Assembly (NCBI GenBank): GCA_018127085.1
Contig: CM030725.1
Coordinates: 473,433 to 537,432 of the forward strand
Direction: 5' to 3'
DNA length: 64,000 nt
DNA from: Pneumocystis sp. 'macacae'
Lineage: Eukaryota; Ascomycota; Pneumocystomycetes; Pneumocystales; Pneumocystaceae
Below, in pieces: positions 39,601 to 52,100 of this stretch. The translations under genes and the position numbers were made by a program. How positions within the stretch are numbered: the first letter of the stretch is position 1; each line of letters starts with the position of its first letter. The notes under the pieces were generated by a model. That model worked only from the letters and a program-made list of their open reading frames with translations. It had not been told where the DNA came from and ran no database searches.

Positions 39601-39973
39601 GTCAACAGATTCATCAGTCTTGGATTCGTCGATAACTTTTACTGTAAATTCGTCAACTACAGTTTCATTGGCTACTGTGTCAGCTGCAAATTCGTCCATT
39701 ACAAGTTTACCGACTATATTCAATTCAACTACATTAACTTTACCAGTTCCAGATTCATCAATATCTAGGAATTTATCATCATCTACAGAGTCATTAACAT
39801 TCACTAACTCATCTATATCTACAGAATCATTAACGTCTACGGATTTATCAGAACCTACATTAACAACACCTGGTAATTATGGAAAAAGTTATGGAGTTAG
39901 AATGGAACTTCAGATAGTAAACTTATTCTGGGCTATTACAGGAATAAAATTAAGTTTATGGATAATTAGTTAA
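36690..39973 (+). CDS. Major surface glycoprotein family with proline-rich stalk (MSG copy 2)
   Basis: Signal-peptide exon 36690-36771 (MLLFTKVYIFSLFIIIKNVF) is joined in phase through a short GTAATT intron to the main exon 36810-39973. The body has the MSG-type cysteine spacing (YYTCRKDLKEKC, CHMLQMRCYILEHHG, MDWLKKCYYD, CTKFESYCEYTLYLC) but diverges from the other copies, so it probably belongs to a separate subfamily. From about 39220 a proline-rich stalk replaces the usual threonine-rich one: PPPPKKPPSQEPPPSQE repeats, then a Ser/Thr-rich stretch (39600-39860) and a short hydrophobic tail (LFWAITGIKLSLWIIS) that could serve as a GPI signal. Such a stalk resembles cell-wall spanning proteins. 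About 1,080 residues, apparently intact and self-sufficient for expression. Confidence 0.83.
39350..39502 (+). repeat. Three tandem 51-bp units encoding the proline-rich stalk
   Basis: Three units of 51 bp (39350-39400, 39401-39451, 39452-39502) appear identical or almost so, each encoding EPPPPKKPPSQEPPPSQ. Degenerate PPPSQEP and PTPSQEP units continue to about 39550. Unit length is a multiple of three, so copy-number change keeps the frame. Confidence 0.9.
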
Positions 39974-41539
39974 GATTAAAACAATATTTATTAATATTTC
40001 CGTCAGATATTTTTATAAAATATGTGATAATATACAATAACTATTCATGAAAATAGAGAACTTATTTAAATATTTTTTAGGAATAAATACTAAAATTATC
40101 AAATTATAAATATCAAACTAACTAATCAATTTTGATTTTTAGGACATTATTTTACTATTGTAATTTAAAAGGGGGGTTATTTTTTCATTTTCAATTGAAT
40201 TGCAGAAAATATAATTATGACTAAATATATTGAATATATTTAACTATTTTCGAAAACTTTTAACTTTTGAAAAATATAATAAGATGAATTTTTTTTAAAT
40301 TTTTTTCACTTAAAATCTAAATTTTAAAGAAATAGTTTTTGTGTCTTAAAAGAATATTTCAAATAATTAAAAACGCTCTAAATAATCAAAAACATGTTCA
40401 ACAGCATTACGAATATACTATCGGGATAAAAAAACTCTAAAAATATCATTGATTTGATATTATATTAAATATGGGAAAAATACACAAATTAAAAAGCATA
40501 ACAAAGAAATTAAACTATTTAAGTTTACAAAATTGAATAAAATAAAAATATATGAATTTAAAGATAGATTAGTAAAGATTAAAATTCATTGGCAACAATT
40601 ATATAAAGACTAAAGAATAAATGAAAATATCATTTTTTGGAAAAGCATATAATATACTAAAGACAAGTTACTTTAAGTATTATAAAAAACGTAAAATTCT
40701 TTTGAGGAGATTTAAAAGAAGTTTTAAAAAGAAATCTAGAACAAAAATTAAAGATTTTTCAAAATTAATTAAAATGATATAAAGATTTATCAGTATTAGA
40801 AATATGTAAAAAATTTATAAAAGTAACTAAAAAGTATAGAAATTTTAAAATAAAAAGATAACAAAGAATTTGAAGATATCAGCAAGTCTAAAAGAAATTA
40901 TCATTGCTTAAGTATTTTTATAATTTAAATTCCATTAAGACAAAAAATATTAAAAAGTCTAAAAAAAATAACAGGATACCATGTACATATTTGAGTTTAT
41001 ATTTTGATTTAGTAAAACCAAATACAAGAAACAAATAAAAAATTACTATTAAAATCAAAATTAAGTTATATTTTCAAGAAAAACTTTGTAGTTTACTAAA
41101 ACTAAATTTAAAAGATGAAATTAAAACAGGAATAATTATATATATATACAGTGAAAAATAAGGAGAATTATTAAAAATATTAAAAAACAAGAATCATAAA
41201 AAATGAGAATCAGAAAAAATATTATTAATAAAATCATAACATTTGAAATTTTCACTATATTTTAAAATACTTTTTTATAAAAAATTATCCATATCAAAAT
41301 ATAAACTCAGTAAGAGTAATATTTATGTTGAATGTTTATTATTCATTGTTTGTGGGTATTTTTTAATATTTTTTTGATATTTTTTCAATATTAAATATGA
41401 AATATTTTTTATAGAAACTTTTATTATTATCATTCTAAATAAAAGAATTAGCGTTAATTGTTTTTTGACGTAAGAAATGTTTTTTTTTTTTAGAAAATAC
41501 TGAGATTGCATTCTTTTTTTTTTTAATTTTTTTAAAATT
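39974..41539. other. MSG intergenic flank, partly duplicated
   Basis: About 1.6 kb of AT-rich DNA. The part from about 40860 to 41330 resembles 48440-48980 upstream of MSG copy 4, for example gtatttttataattt near 40911 and 48528, each followed by similar sequence. This suggests a shared 5' flank for relic 2 and MSG copy 4. No open gene. Confidence 0.5.
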
Positions 41540-44500
41540 TATTTATAAAAGATCTACTTCATTAAATTCCCCATTTGATTCAATAAGGTATAAAGCCTTT
41601 GAGTAACACATATCTATATATACTTAATAAATTTCTTGTATAGTAAAAAGAAGATTTTATCTTTGATCCTGAGTAAGAACACAACAAGTATTCAAGATGG
41701 AATAAAGAAAAACATTATGATGATTTAAAAAGTATTGGTTTAGTACTAAGGAATTTACACCCTGCACTAAAAGAATTATTTGAGGAAACTAAAATAAAGA
41801 ACACCCTTATTTAAAAGAGAAAATTATTACATTATGTACTACATTTCAAATAACTTTGGAAAAGATATCAACTAAATCATCAATGTTAAATTATTACTAT
41901 CTATCAAGAAACAATTGTGTTTTTTGAAGGAATATGTTCAAATAAATTTAAAAAAAATCTACTAAAAAAAATATAGAAAAGAAATAAATGTAAGAAATTC
42001 TTTTAAGAACATTTACGAAAAATTTCGAAACTAAAAAATATTGCAATGAAGTTATGAGTGAAAGATGTTTTCTATTAATGGAAGAAAGCGATTAACTTAT
42101 CTTTTTTTGTCTAATAAGGTTAAATAAATCTAGTAAATTTATAAATATAATGAAACCTCAATATAGCGAACTAGAAATTAGTATTAGATTTTTATTAGGA
42201 TATCATGATATCATGATTCCCTAAAAACAAATTATCGTCCATTGTTTAGAAAATGTTATTTTTATAAAACTGCAATAATAATATTTAAAATCAATATATA
42301 GTACTAAAGAAAAAATGTAAAGACGAAATAAAGTATGCTTTATAAGACTCAATTTTTGATCTTATAGGAAAAGATATTAACGAGAAAGTACGAAAAAAGG
42401 AATTATTTAAAAACAAAATTGGAGAATCAAGAATAAAGGATAAAGAATATGGATGATCTTTTAATCTTAATAGCAAATAATAGCATGAATGAATGTAAAG
42501 TTCGTTTTAACGAGTGCTATAAATTTTATAGTTTTCTATCAACTGAAAAATTTATATAACATTAGAAAAAAAATGAATGAAAGCAAAAAGAATTGGATGA
42601 AAGGTTTTGTACAAATTTAGGATTAAAATGTTTTTATTTACAAAAGCCTTGTAATTTAAAAAAATTAAACTTATCAATGCATGTACTAAGGCGATTTTAA
42701 CATGTCTCGAAATCTGAATTTTAAAAAAAGAATATAAACTATTTGAAAACAACTTAGAAGGAAAGCTACATAGCTTAGCAACGAGCAACTCATTGGGATA
42801 TGTGTAAATGAAGTATTTAATTTATTTAAAAAAAATAGATATTAGAGAACCTGTATTAGTAAATTTATGCTTACACCCAAAAAGCACATTGAATATTTGC
42901 AAATAACGTCGAAAGGTAAAGTTGTGAATTTAAAACCAATTCAAATTTGAGGAGGAATTTTCTAGAAGATTGTAAAGAGTTAAAAGAAAAATAAGAAATA
43001 TTAGGACAAGATTTAAAAATAAATGAGTTGTTGTGTCTTACACTAAAAGAACAATGTGACTACATAGAAAATGGAAGGGAATTAGTAAATATTTTATTAG
43101 AAGAAAAATTGAGAAATTAGATGATTTTAATTCTTGCATATAGAATGAAACGGAAAATAACGCATTTATGAATTTATGTGAAAATTTATTAAAAGAGTTA
43201 TCAGGAAGGGATTTCATTAGTACACTGAAATCGTTTTATGAATTAGATGCAATAAATAGTTTTTGCAAAAATTTAACTACTAAATCAAGTGTTGAACTTC
43301 AATTGAAAAAAATGTCAAAATTTGAGAGGGACTTGATAAATTGTTTGATTCAAATAAAGAATTATTTTTAGAAAATCAGAAGACTAAGAACTAATCGTTG
43401 CAAAAATTACGAGACAGTGACATTTTTCAGAGATTTATGATTTTTGTTCTCATTTTATATAGAAATTGAAAAATTTTTGTTATTTAAAACACTATAAATA
43501 TTTTAGAAGTACTCTTTTATTGACTATTTTTAAGGGTGCTTTTCAGGTTTCTATTCATAAAAATGCTCAATAATTCATTAGCGAGCTTCATAAATGTTAT
43601 TGTATAGTTAGTCTCAGCTTTGATATAGTGGAATCATTTCTTTAGCTATAGGATATACATGAGCCTCTTTTGGAAAGTGTTAACAGGACATGTCTATATT
43701 TTAGCTCTTATATCAAGGGATTATTTTCAAAGAATTTAAAATACACAACAAACTATACATATATGTTATCAAAAATGCATCTTTTGTTTACTTCTAATTG
43801 TTTTACATTATTTTTTAATGATTAGAAAAAAAGGAATTTTACATTATATAAAAACAAAAATCTACTAAAAATACATTTACAGACTTTACTGGGCAAATTC
43901 AACTAAATGGATTTACGTCTGTATTTGCAAAAGTAAATTTGGGCTTTTTCCAAAAATAAGAAAAATGGCGTTTATTTTTTTTTTAGGAAACCATATTTTT
44001 TTATACTTATATCTTTAATCTCATACGACTATAGTTTCTGAGAAAGTGCAATATATTCCTTAGACAAATTACTAAAAACCAATAAAAATTAACAAAAAGT
44101 GAACTTTATGATTCAATAGGAAGTATGGATTACTCTTTGAAAAAGACTTAGAAGATAAAACAATTAGACCGAAGGCTGATATAACTACAAAGAATCCAAA
44201 AAACGCTTATAAAGTATTTCACATAATTAAATAATAAAACTAGAGAACCCGAAATTCTCTAACTTTGGATATTTTTTTTGAATTCGACTATTCTTTTAAA
44301 AATTTCTTTTCTTAGAGATTATTGGTTTTATTTTTTTACAAAATTCATAGAAATTAAGTTAAAAGATGGGATATAAAGATATTAAAAAAGAATAAAAAAG
44401 CAGTGAAAGCAGCAAGTTATATTTTATCCAAGTTAAGCAGCTAGTAATAAATTAGCTATCAGATTTCTAGAGAATGTCCTAGAAACACTTAATGATACAA

Positions 44501-44900
44501 TAGATACGGCACAGTTCAAGTTTGTAAGCACAAAGATTCAAATAACGAATAGATAGAAGCATTTCATTTAATACCAATAGTGTTTGATCTATATTCTGGA
44601 TTAAAAGGAAATGTCATCATTGACAGGGAGACTATGGACTTAGAAAAGGATACAAATATCAGGATACATGAATAATGGATGAATGTCCAAAATTAGGACA
44701 GCTAAAAATGAAACATCAGAAATAACAATCAAAGACATAACTACTACAAGAACAAGTTCGCTCAACAACAGAAACAGGAGACTGGGAGTCTAGAGATGAA
44801 TGAGGACCAGAAAAGGATGTATTTAAAAAATGAACAAGCAAAATAGCGATAAAGACTACAGAATAGACTGAAAGAATAACGTTTTTCATCAATTTACAAT
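41540..44900 (+). pseudogene. Decayed MSG gene relic 2
   Basis: MSG landmarks survive in order but in changing frames with many stops: AAAAGATCTACTTCATTAAA near 41547 (like the KRSASLQ region of copy 4), CNEVMSERCFLLMEESD near 42050, CKVRFNECYKFYSF near 42490, a CFYLQ-type block near 42630, GQDLKINELLCLTLKEQCDY near 43000, and a Thr/Ser-coding stalk near 44710. They match MSG copy 4 in order and spacing, and the whole length (about 3.35 kb) matches an intact copy. It is less decayed than relic 1. Several ORFs of 60-78 codons on both strands here are remnants or shadows. Confidence 0.78.
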
Positions 44901-45552
44901 ACATTTTTACATTTTACATGTGTTCTTTATTATTCTTATCACTCATGCTTTTTATAATTCATTAGCCAAATCACGTTTACATTTATTCCACTGTTCCCAT
45001 CGTCATGTAATTGCCCATACAGGATTGACTAATAGCACTGGACACACTCATTTGTATCAAAAAATTCAGTTATTTCGTCTTTACTGCTACTTTTAGCGTC
45101 AAATTCAACATAAAACAAAATGAACGATATAAAAATCAGTTTTTCTGTAAAAATTATTCTTTAATTTTTTTATAAATATATTATTTATAATAATTACATG
45201 AAATAAATCTTAATTTTATTAAAATGATAAATGAGAAAAATCCAGTTTTAAGAATTGAAATTATTGAAAATACAAAAAATACAGAAAAATTGTACTGTTA
45301 TTTGAAATAAAATACACTTTAAACAAATATTTAAGGCGTTATTTTTTCATATTATGATTTTTATGGAAATGAGAAAAATTAATTTTTATAGAAAAAAATC
45401 GAACTGATTAGGAAACCAATAATGTTAAAGATAATAATTTACCATTCTATAATTCATATTTTTAATCTAAAATATAACACCAAATCCAATAGTGTTAAAT
45501 AGTGTTAGTGCTAAGTTTTCATGAAAAGACTAAGGCTTATTGCCTCTTTTGA
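44901..45552. other. Flank upstream of MSG copy 3
   Basis: About 0.65 kb. Mostly AT-rich; includes agtgttaaatagtgttagtg, a near-duplicate of a 10-bp unit at 45491-45510. No gene is recognised. Confidence 0.45.
45535..45544 (+). promoter_or_regulatory. GCTTATTGCC element before MSG copy 3 start
   Basis: Ten-base element 8 nt upstream of the ATG at 45553. The same decamer occurs 7 nt upstream of the MSG copy 4 signal exon (49087-49096). The position so close to the ATG suggests an mRNA leader or initiator element. Function is inferred only from conservation. Confidence 0.4.
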
Positions 45553-47582
45553 ATGAAAGCCTTTATCTTTGCGCTTTTGAGCGCAATACTATATGCTTTC
45601 TCGAAGAGTATTTGTACTCATGGTAGGATTGTTTTCTATCTGCTTTTAATTTTTATCTTTTAGAACCAGAAGGGCGCCTAAATTTACTCAAGTCAAGAGA
45701 AAATAGAAATTATGGTCGATCAGTAGATCATGGGTTAGTTAATTTGTTATCAAAACGCTCGCTCTCTTCATCCGTATGGTCTATTGTTTTAGATGACGAT
45801 ACTTCTATGTACAGTCTTGTGTTAGAGAAGTCTATTACGACTGAGGAAAAATGTAAATCGTTTCTACAAAGTTTATGCCAGAATCTCTTAAGAAAATTAC
45901 CGAAAGGAGGTTTCACTGATGTACTAGAGAGGTTATGTGATTTAAATAGAAGAAATAGATATTGCAAAGGTCTATTTACCGAGAGGCACTCTATTGGAAA
46001 GGACCTACTTAGAAAATGTAATGGCTTAAAGACTGAACTTGATTATTATTTCCACTTGGGTGAAGATGCATTTATGGGACAAAAACATGGGAGACTAGAA
46101 GTTGAAAATTGTGAAAACTTAGAAACTTTATGTAATATTTTTCAAAGAATTTGCAATAACACTATTGCTGATTTATGCAGCAAATTTAAAGGACTCTGTT
46201 ATAGAAGATTTCATAAAGATTATGAAGATAGAATGTTGTTAAAGATGATAGATGCCAAGCTAGTATATAATGAAAGAGGTGAATATCAGGATTGTGTCGA
46301 CAATCTTCTTGACAAATGTCATTGTCTAATCTCTATGGGACCTAGTATGGTTAGCTCTTGTTTTTCAGTAACGGAAACATGTCAACATTATGGTGAAGGT
46401 AGCAAGACAACTTGTGAATATTTGGACAAATATCTTGGAAAATTCTTCTCAGGGGAGAAACTACATATAACAGGTTATGACCAAGATGTATCAAGAAATA
46501 ATTGTTCGTTTTTTGGCGTTTGCGTCTACTATTTAGAACAGTGTCATAATCAAACAATAAAAGACCATTGCGACTCAATAGTAAAAGAATGCTCTGAAAA
46601 AAATGATCCAGATCTACAGTTCATGAGTAAGGTAGACTTGGGCGACTGTGGATTAGTATTTGACGATTTCAATTTAACCTGGTATTTTTCTGGAGAAAAA
46701 GAAAATGGTATTTTATGTCCTCACAAAGATCCGTATCTTACCCCTCTTCTAATATATGCATCTTCTTTAAAGACGTCTTCTTCTACTTTGAAGGAGAAGT
46801 GTAAAAAGGTTCTTAAATATGATTGTTCTTCTCATGGACATGTATTTCCTAATCTTGACGCATATTGTAAGAGTAACCGCACAGATGAATGTGATAATAT
46901 GGATACTGAAGTGCCCAAGATGTGTACTAACTTGAATGCAACGTTCAAAGAATTAGGTTTTAACTCTTCAGAAGATGTTTGGGCCGTACTATGGAATAGT
47001 ACAGCAAACAAAATTACGGAACCTCAATGTCTAATGCTAATAGAAGAATGTTTTTATCTTGGATATGTTTGTTCTGGTATTAAAGATATATGTAATAATA
47101 TAAAGGCTTTATGCTATACAGTAGGTACAAAAAGGTCTAATTTAAATGATTTTTGGAGAAAACTCAAAGAATCGTCAACCCTTGATTTAAGTGTTTTTAC
47201 TACCGAAGATGAGTTGTCTGCTCGATCTAGTGTATATCAGTCTATTCTAAATGTATGTGCTAAGTTTGGAACAACCAATGAAGTGTTGTTTAGATGGTGT
47301 TTATGCCCTGTACCTAACACCCCCCCCCCCCCCCCCCACACTTCCCTCGGTGACTTATTTAACAGATTATTTCATGATTTTTCTTGGAGATACAAAGACT
47401 TAGTATGGGTCTTCAAATATACACATGGAAATCGTACTTTAACAGAATGTGCATATTATTTATCAGAATGCAGTGGTTTGTCTGGTATTTTTAAAGATCT
47501 TACTCATAATTGCACAATACTGGAAAAAGCATGCTTTTATGATTATGAGCTTAAAAAGCGTACGCTTATTAAGTCAACTTAA
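45553..47582 (+). CDS. Truncated MSG family protein with poly-C tract (MSG copy 3)
   Basis: Signal-peptide exon 45553-45622 (MKAFIFALLSAILYAFSKSI) splices at GTAGGA to the main exon beginning 45664; the join keeps frame and adds a dibasic KR site early in the body (LLSKRSL). The body has MSG cysteine modules (CKSFLQSLCQNLL, ENLETLCNIFQRICNN, CVDNLLDKCHCL, CLMLIEECFYLGY). At 47320-47337 it crosses 18 consecutive C residues encoding a proline run, then continues with ECAYYLSECSGLSG and stops at 47582 after CFYDYELKKRTLIKST. It therefore lacks the C-terminal third, the Thr-rich stalk and the GPI tail, giving about 640 residues. It may be a secreted MSG-related protein, or a copy broken by mutation or by a miscounted homopolymer. 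Confidence 0.78.
47320..47337 (+). repeat. Homopolymer of 18 C residues inside MSG copy 3
   Basis: An uninterrupted run of 18 C in an otherwise AT-rich gene, translated as prolines in the frame used. Runs of this length slip readily in replication and are also prone to sequencing or assembly miscounts. Confidence 0.9.
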
Positions 47583-49086
47583 TTGTGAAGTTAAATTGGT
47601 TTTATTATGGAAGGATGAGCTATCTCCTTTATATAAAATGTGATTTGGTTTTACTTTTTATTGAAACATGATTTTGGTAATAATGCTAAAGGAATTATTT
47701 ATTTTTTAATTTTTTTAACAATTCAAAAGGCAAATTTTTCAAAAATGCATCAAAATATGAATATTGAAAACAGAATAATTATCTTGTGAAGGGACTAAAT
47801 AAAGACTTCATTACTAAGAACAAGGCTGATCATAACGGGCTTTCGTCATTAAACTCGTTTCTTTTTATCATAAATGTAATCTACAATTTATACTCTACTT
47901 TCTAAAATTAAAAACTATTGTTGGGCGTAGAAACCAACAGAATTTCAAATGTCGTTGCATTCAAAGAATCTTAGACAACAAAATTCATCTGAAATTAATC
48001 TCTTAAACTTGTTTTAATCAATAAAAGTTTTCCTTGATGAAAATTTAAAACGTAATTTCTTCTGGATGAATATAAAATATGTTATAAAAATCCACATTCT
48101 TTTTATGTAATTAGTCTATATTCTCCACATGATCATTCTCTTGTCCATTCCTTTTATATTCAATTCTCCATTTCTTCACGTTTACCCTACTTTTATTTAT
48201 AAAAAAATTCAGGCATAAAAGATATAGAGCACATCTTAAAAATCAAGCAATCATTATATGATTTGTTTTTAATTTTATGTATATTGTAACATATTTTAAT
48301 TTTATGAAAAACTTTATAGACATATTTATAGTTATTCTAAAAAAGTATGTGTAAAATGATGGTTCATAAAATAAAATATTTTATATTATGATATCTAAAA
48401 TCTTAATTTTAGGAAAATTAAGATATAAAATATAAAATAATTTATGAAAATAAAAATATAGATTAAAACTAAAGCATATGAAGAAATTAATAAAATTCAA
48501 AAACAGCAATTATTAGTATTTAAACAGTATTTTTATAATTTGAATTGTATAAAGATAAAAAATAAACAATATATTTAAGAAAAATACGAAACAATATCAT
48601 CTGCACAGCTTTAAACTTGGGTTTTAATTCAAAATCAAATACAAAAAATGAATAAAATGAACCATGGATAATTAAATGCATGAAATAATTCTGAATAAAA
48701 AATAAATAATGAAAATTTTATTTATATTTCTAAAAGATTTTATAAAATCTAGTAAAGCTAAATTAAAAAAAAATAAAAATTATAATATATGTCTTTACAA
48801 ATACAATAAAAGATAAGGAATAATAATAAAAAAGTAGTAAAAGTTATAAATATTAAATTATTAGTAATAAAATTATATCATTTAAAATTTTTATTTTACT
48901 TTAAAAAATTTATAAAAATTTACATGCCTAAAAATAAGAACTCAATGAGAAGTTGAAACATTTAAATCTAAAAAAATAATATTTATTTTTATTCTATATC
49001 AAGTAATTTTATCGTGTATCCGATATTTAACGAGAATCGCTTCTACATTCTCACTCAAATATGAAACATTTTTTATGAAAGCTATT
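47583..49086. other. MSG copy 3 to copy 4 intergenic region
   Basis: About 1.5 kb, AT-rich. No continuation of the MSG frame was recognised after 47582. The stretch 48440-48980 is similar to 40860-41330. No other gene is seen. Confidence 0.45.
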
Positions 49087-49096
49087 GCTTATTGCC
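49087..49096 (+). promoter_or_regulatory. GCTTATTGCC element before MSG copy 4 start
   Basis: The second occurrence of the decamer, 7 nt upstream of the ATG at 49104; the first is before MSG copy 3. Confidence 0.4.
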
Positions 49097-49103
49097 ATTA
49101 TAA

Positions 49104-52100
49104 ATGAGAGCATTTGTGTTAGCCGGGTTTCTTGGCATAGCACATGTTTTCTCGAAAAATATTGGTATCCTGTTTTTTCTTTTTTTCCTTTTTAATTTTT
49201 TTAGAACATGTTCACAAAAGATCTGCGTCATTACAAGCATTAGCAAGTACATCATCAACTTTAACAATGTATGAAAGCTCTTAAGTAGTGCCAAAATGCA
49301 CAAAATTAACAATTTTTTATCTAGCAAAGAAGAAGTTCTTATTTTAATTTTAAAAGAAAATATTGAAAATAATCAATGTCAAACAAAATTAGAAGAATAC
49401 TGCAAGAAATTACAAAACAAGGGTCTTTTGGATAAGGTTCAAGTTTTTCATTCAGAAACGAAGAGCCTTTGTGAAAATACAAAATATAAAGAAACATGTG
49501 ATGACTTTAAAAAAACTAATATAAAATGTGAAAAATTTAAAAAAAAATTACAAGACATTATTAATGGGAAATCTTATTCATATGATCCTTATACAATACA
49601 AAGTTATTGTATTTTATTGGAGAAACTGTGTTTGAAAGGACTTAAAAAGGAATGTAATAATTTAATAACTTTATTCCAGCGAGAAGAACGAAATAATATA
49701 ATATCAGAGTTTCTTTTAAGAGCATTTTCTGGAAACTTGAAAACAGAAGGAGATTGCGAAAAAGTAGTTAATGAGAAATGTCTTATATTCATGAGAGAAA
49801 GCGATGAATTAATGGAATTTTGTTTAACTTCGGATAGATGTAAAAATATTGTAAATTTTGCAAAAACTAAGTGTAAAGACTTAGAAATGAGTGCGCTAGA
49901 CTTTAAAGACTTTATAGAAAACAATGGTGATGCTAAAATGTTAAAAGAAATGTGCACTTTATTTCTTAAAAGATGTCACTTTCATAAACCAAATTGCAAT
50001 GATAGTTTTCAAAGTGTTTGCAAAGACCTAGAAGAAAAATGCGGGAAAGAAAGAAAATACACACCACCTAATCTAACATTTGATCTACTAGGAAAAGAAA
50101 TTACACTAATGGATAAAATAGAACACAAAGAATTATTTGATGATGAAATTGGAAAACCTGGAATAAAAGATACAGTTGACCTTTTGCTATTACTAGTAAA
50201 AAGTGGTATAGATAAATGTGAAATTAATTTTAACAAATGTTATGAATTTTGTAGTTCTTTACCTCAATTGAAAGATCTATATGACAGTACTAACAGAAAA
50301 ATGAATGAAAGTAAAAAAGAGGTCTGTACTAACCTAAGAAATAATCTGAAAAACAAATGCAAGGCGTTGAAATCAAAATTACATAGCTTATCGATGTCAG
50401 ACACTGCAGATAATCAGGATTCTATAGTGTTGGGATGGTCTGAGCAATCTACTGAGCTCGATGAAAGACTTTGTATAGATTTGGAATCTGAGTGTTTTTA
50501 TTTACAGGCAAATTGTGATTACATGGGTATTAAAATGGATAATGCATGTGATAATCTAGAATTATCATGTTTAAAGACACGACTTTTTAGAAGGGGTTAT
50601 CAACTATTTCAGAGTGTATTAAGAGGAAAATTGCATAATTTAACAGAAACCGATTTTCTTCAAACATGCATGAATGGACTATTAGGACTATGTAAAACAG
50701 AATTTGATACTGAGAATCCCATACTAATGGATTTTTGTCTACGACCATGGGATACTTGTCGTGCACTTGAAAGCGATATTGAAAGGCAGAGTCGCAAACT
50801 TAGAATCAGTTTAGGCTGGAAGAGAGATTTTCCAAGTGATGAGGACTGCAAAAAACTGGAAGAGGAATGTGGAGTACTAGGACAAGATTCAATAATGAAT
50901 GATTTACCCTGTCTTACATTGAAAGAACGATGTAACCATCTAAAGAATGCAAAAGAATTAGAGGATATTTTGTTAAAAAAACAAGTAGAAAAATTAAACG
51001 ATTTGAACATATGCATAAAAGAAGTTGCAGAAATATGTAATAGCATGTCCAAAAGAAAGAGAATGGGGTTTGCTCTTTCGTGTATACAGTTAAACACTAC
51101 ATGTCAGATGATTACTAGAGATATTAACTTTAAATGTACTACTTTAGGAAAGAATATGGATTTTATGGAAGTGTTAGAAAAAACAAAGAACATGGATGCA
51201 GATAAAGGATCAGAATGTGACCTCTGGGAACCCTATTGTGATAAGTATATGTCGAGTTGTGAGAAGCTTATTGAAGATAATGGAAAGGATGGGAAATGCA
51301 AAGAATTAAAAAAAAACTGTAAATCATATCGCGAATTACAGGATAAAGAAAAGGCAATTATGTATAGATTACAAGGAAATCTTAACAAAGATAAGTGTAA
51401 ATTAGCTCTTGATAAATACTGTCTAGATTGGATTAAAACGGACAATGATGCATTCAAGAATTTTTGTAATGATAGTACTGGTGCTAAAAATAATACAGCT
51501 AGAACAGAGTTATGTGAAAAACTAGAAAAACGAATAAAAGGAAGATGTGCAGAATTGTCCACGAAACTAAATACTATGGCAACAGAAATAGAAAAGAGTG
51601 TAGAGGCTGTTAAGGAATTGAGCAGTATTGCAGAGAAAGCGTTAGAAACTGCGAAACTTACTTTGAATAAACAAAAAACAGATATAAATAACGCAGCATT
51701 GGCTCTACTTTATAATGCAAATGCAAACATAAAAAGAGATCTAAGAGCGGACGCACTTCAGAAGGATCATCCTAAATATCTGCAACAGAAGGATGTAAAT
51801 GTAAATATTACTGATGGGGAAGCTATGGCGTTTGATGCAACAACTGAAGCGTTAAAAGTATATCTAGAAGTGGAAGCAGAATGCAAAAATCTATTATTGG
51901 AGTGTGGATTTAAAGAGGATTGTTTTGAATATAAAGATTCATGCGAGAAAATTGAGGAAGCGTGTAGTAAACTAAAACCTCTGGAAATCAAGTCTTCAAA
52001 GAAAGAAGCAACTAATCAAACTATTATAGAGGCTACTATCACAGAAACAATTATTATCGAAACAAAGTCAGATGGAACGCAAAAGACAGTAACAGCAGAA

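Noticed and set aside
39196..39768. 190-codon + frame and several minus frames over the proline repeat of MSG copy 2
   Set aside because: Low-complexity alternative frames of the 51-bp repeat; the MSG frame has signal peptide and cysteine modules and explains the region.
36690..39973. MSG copy 2 as a PRT1/kexin-like protease because of its proline-rich region
   Set aside because: No subtilisin catalytic Asp, His or Ser motifs are visible, while MSG-type cysteine spacing runs through the whole body.
44716..44904. Minus-strand 62-codon frame with a hydrophobic stretch resembling a signal peptide
   Set aside because: Lies opposite the decayed stalk of MSG relic 2; no continuation or splice partner found.
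49104..49164. Expression-site leader (upstream conserved sequence) for MSG switching
   Set aside because: The leader exons here belong to individual MSG copies and are followed by their own bodies, not by a junction element; no expression site is seen in the window.
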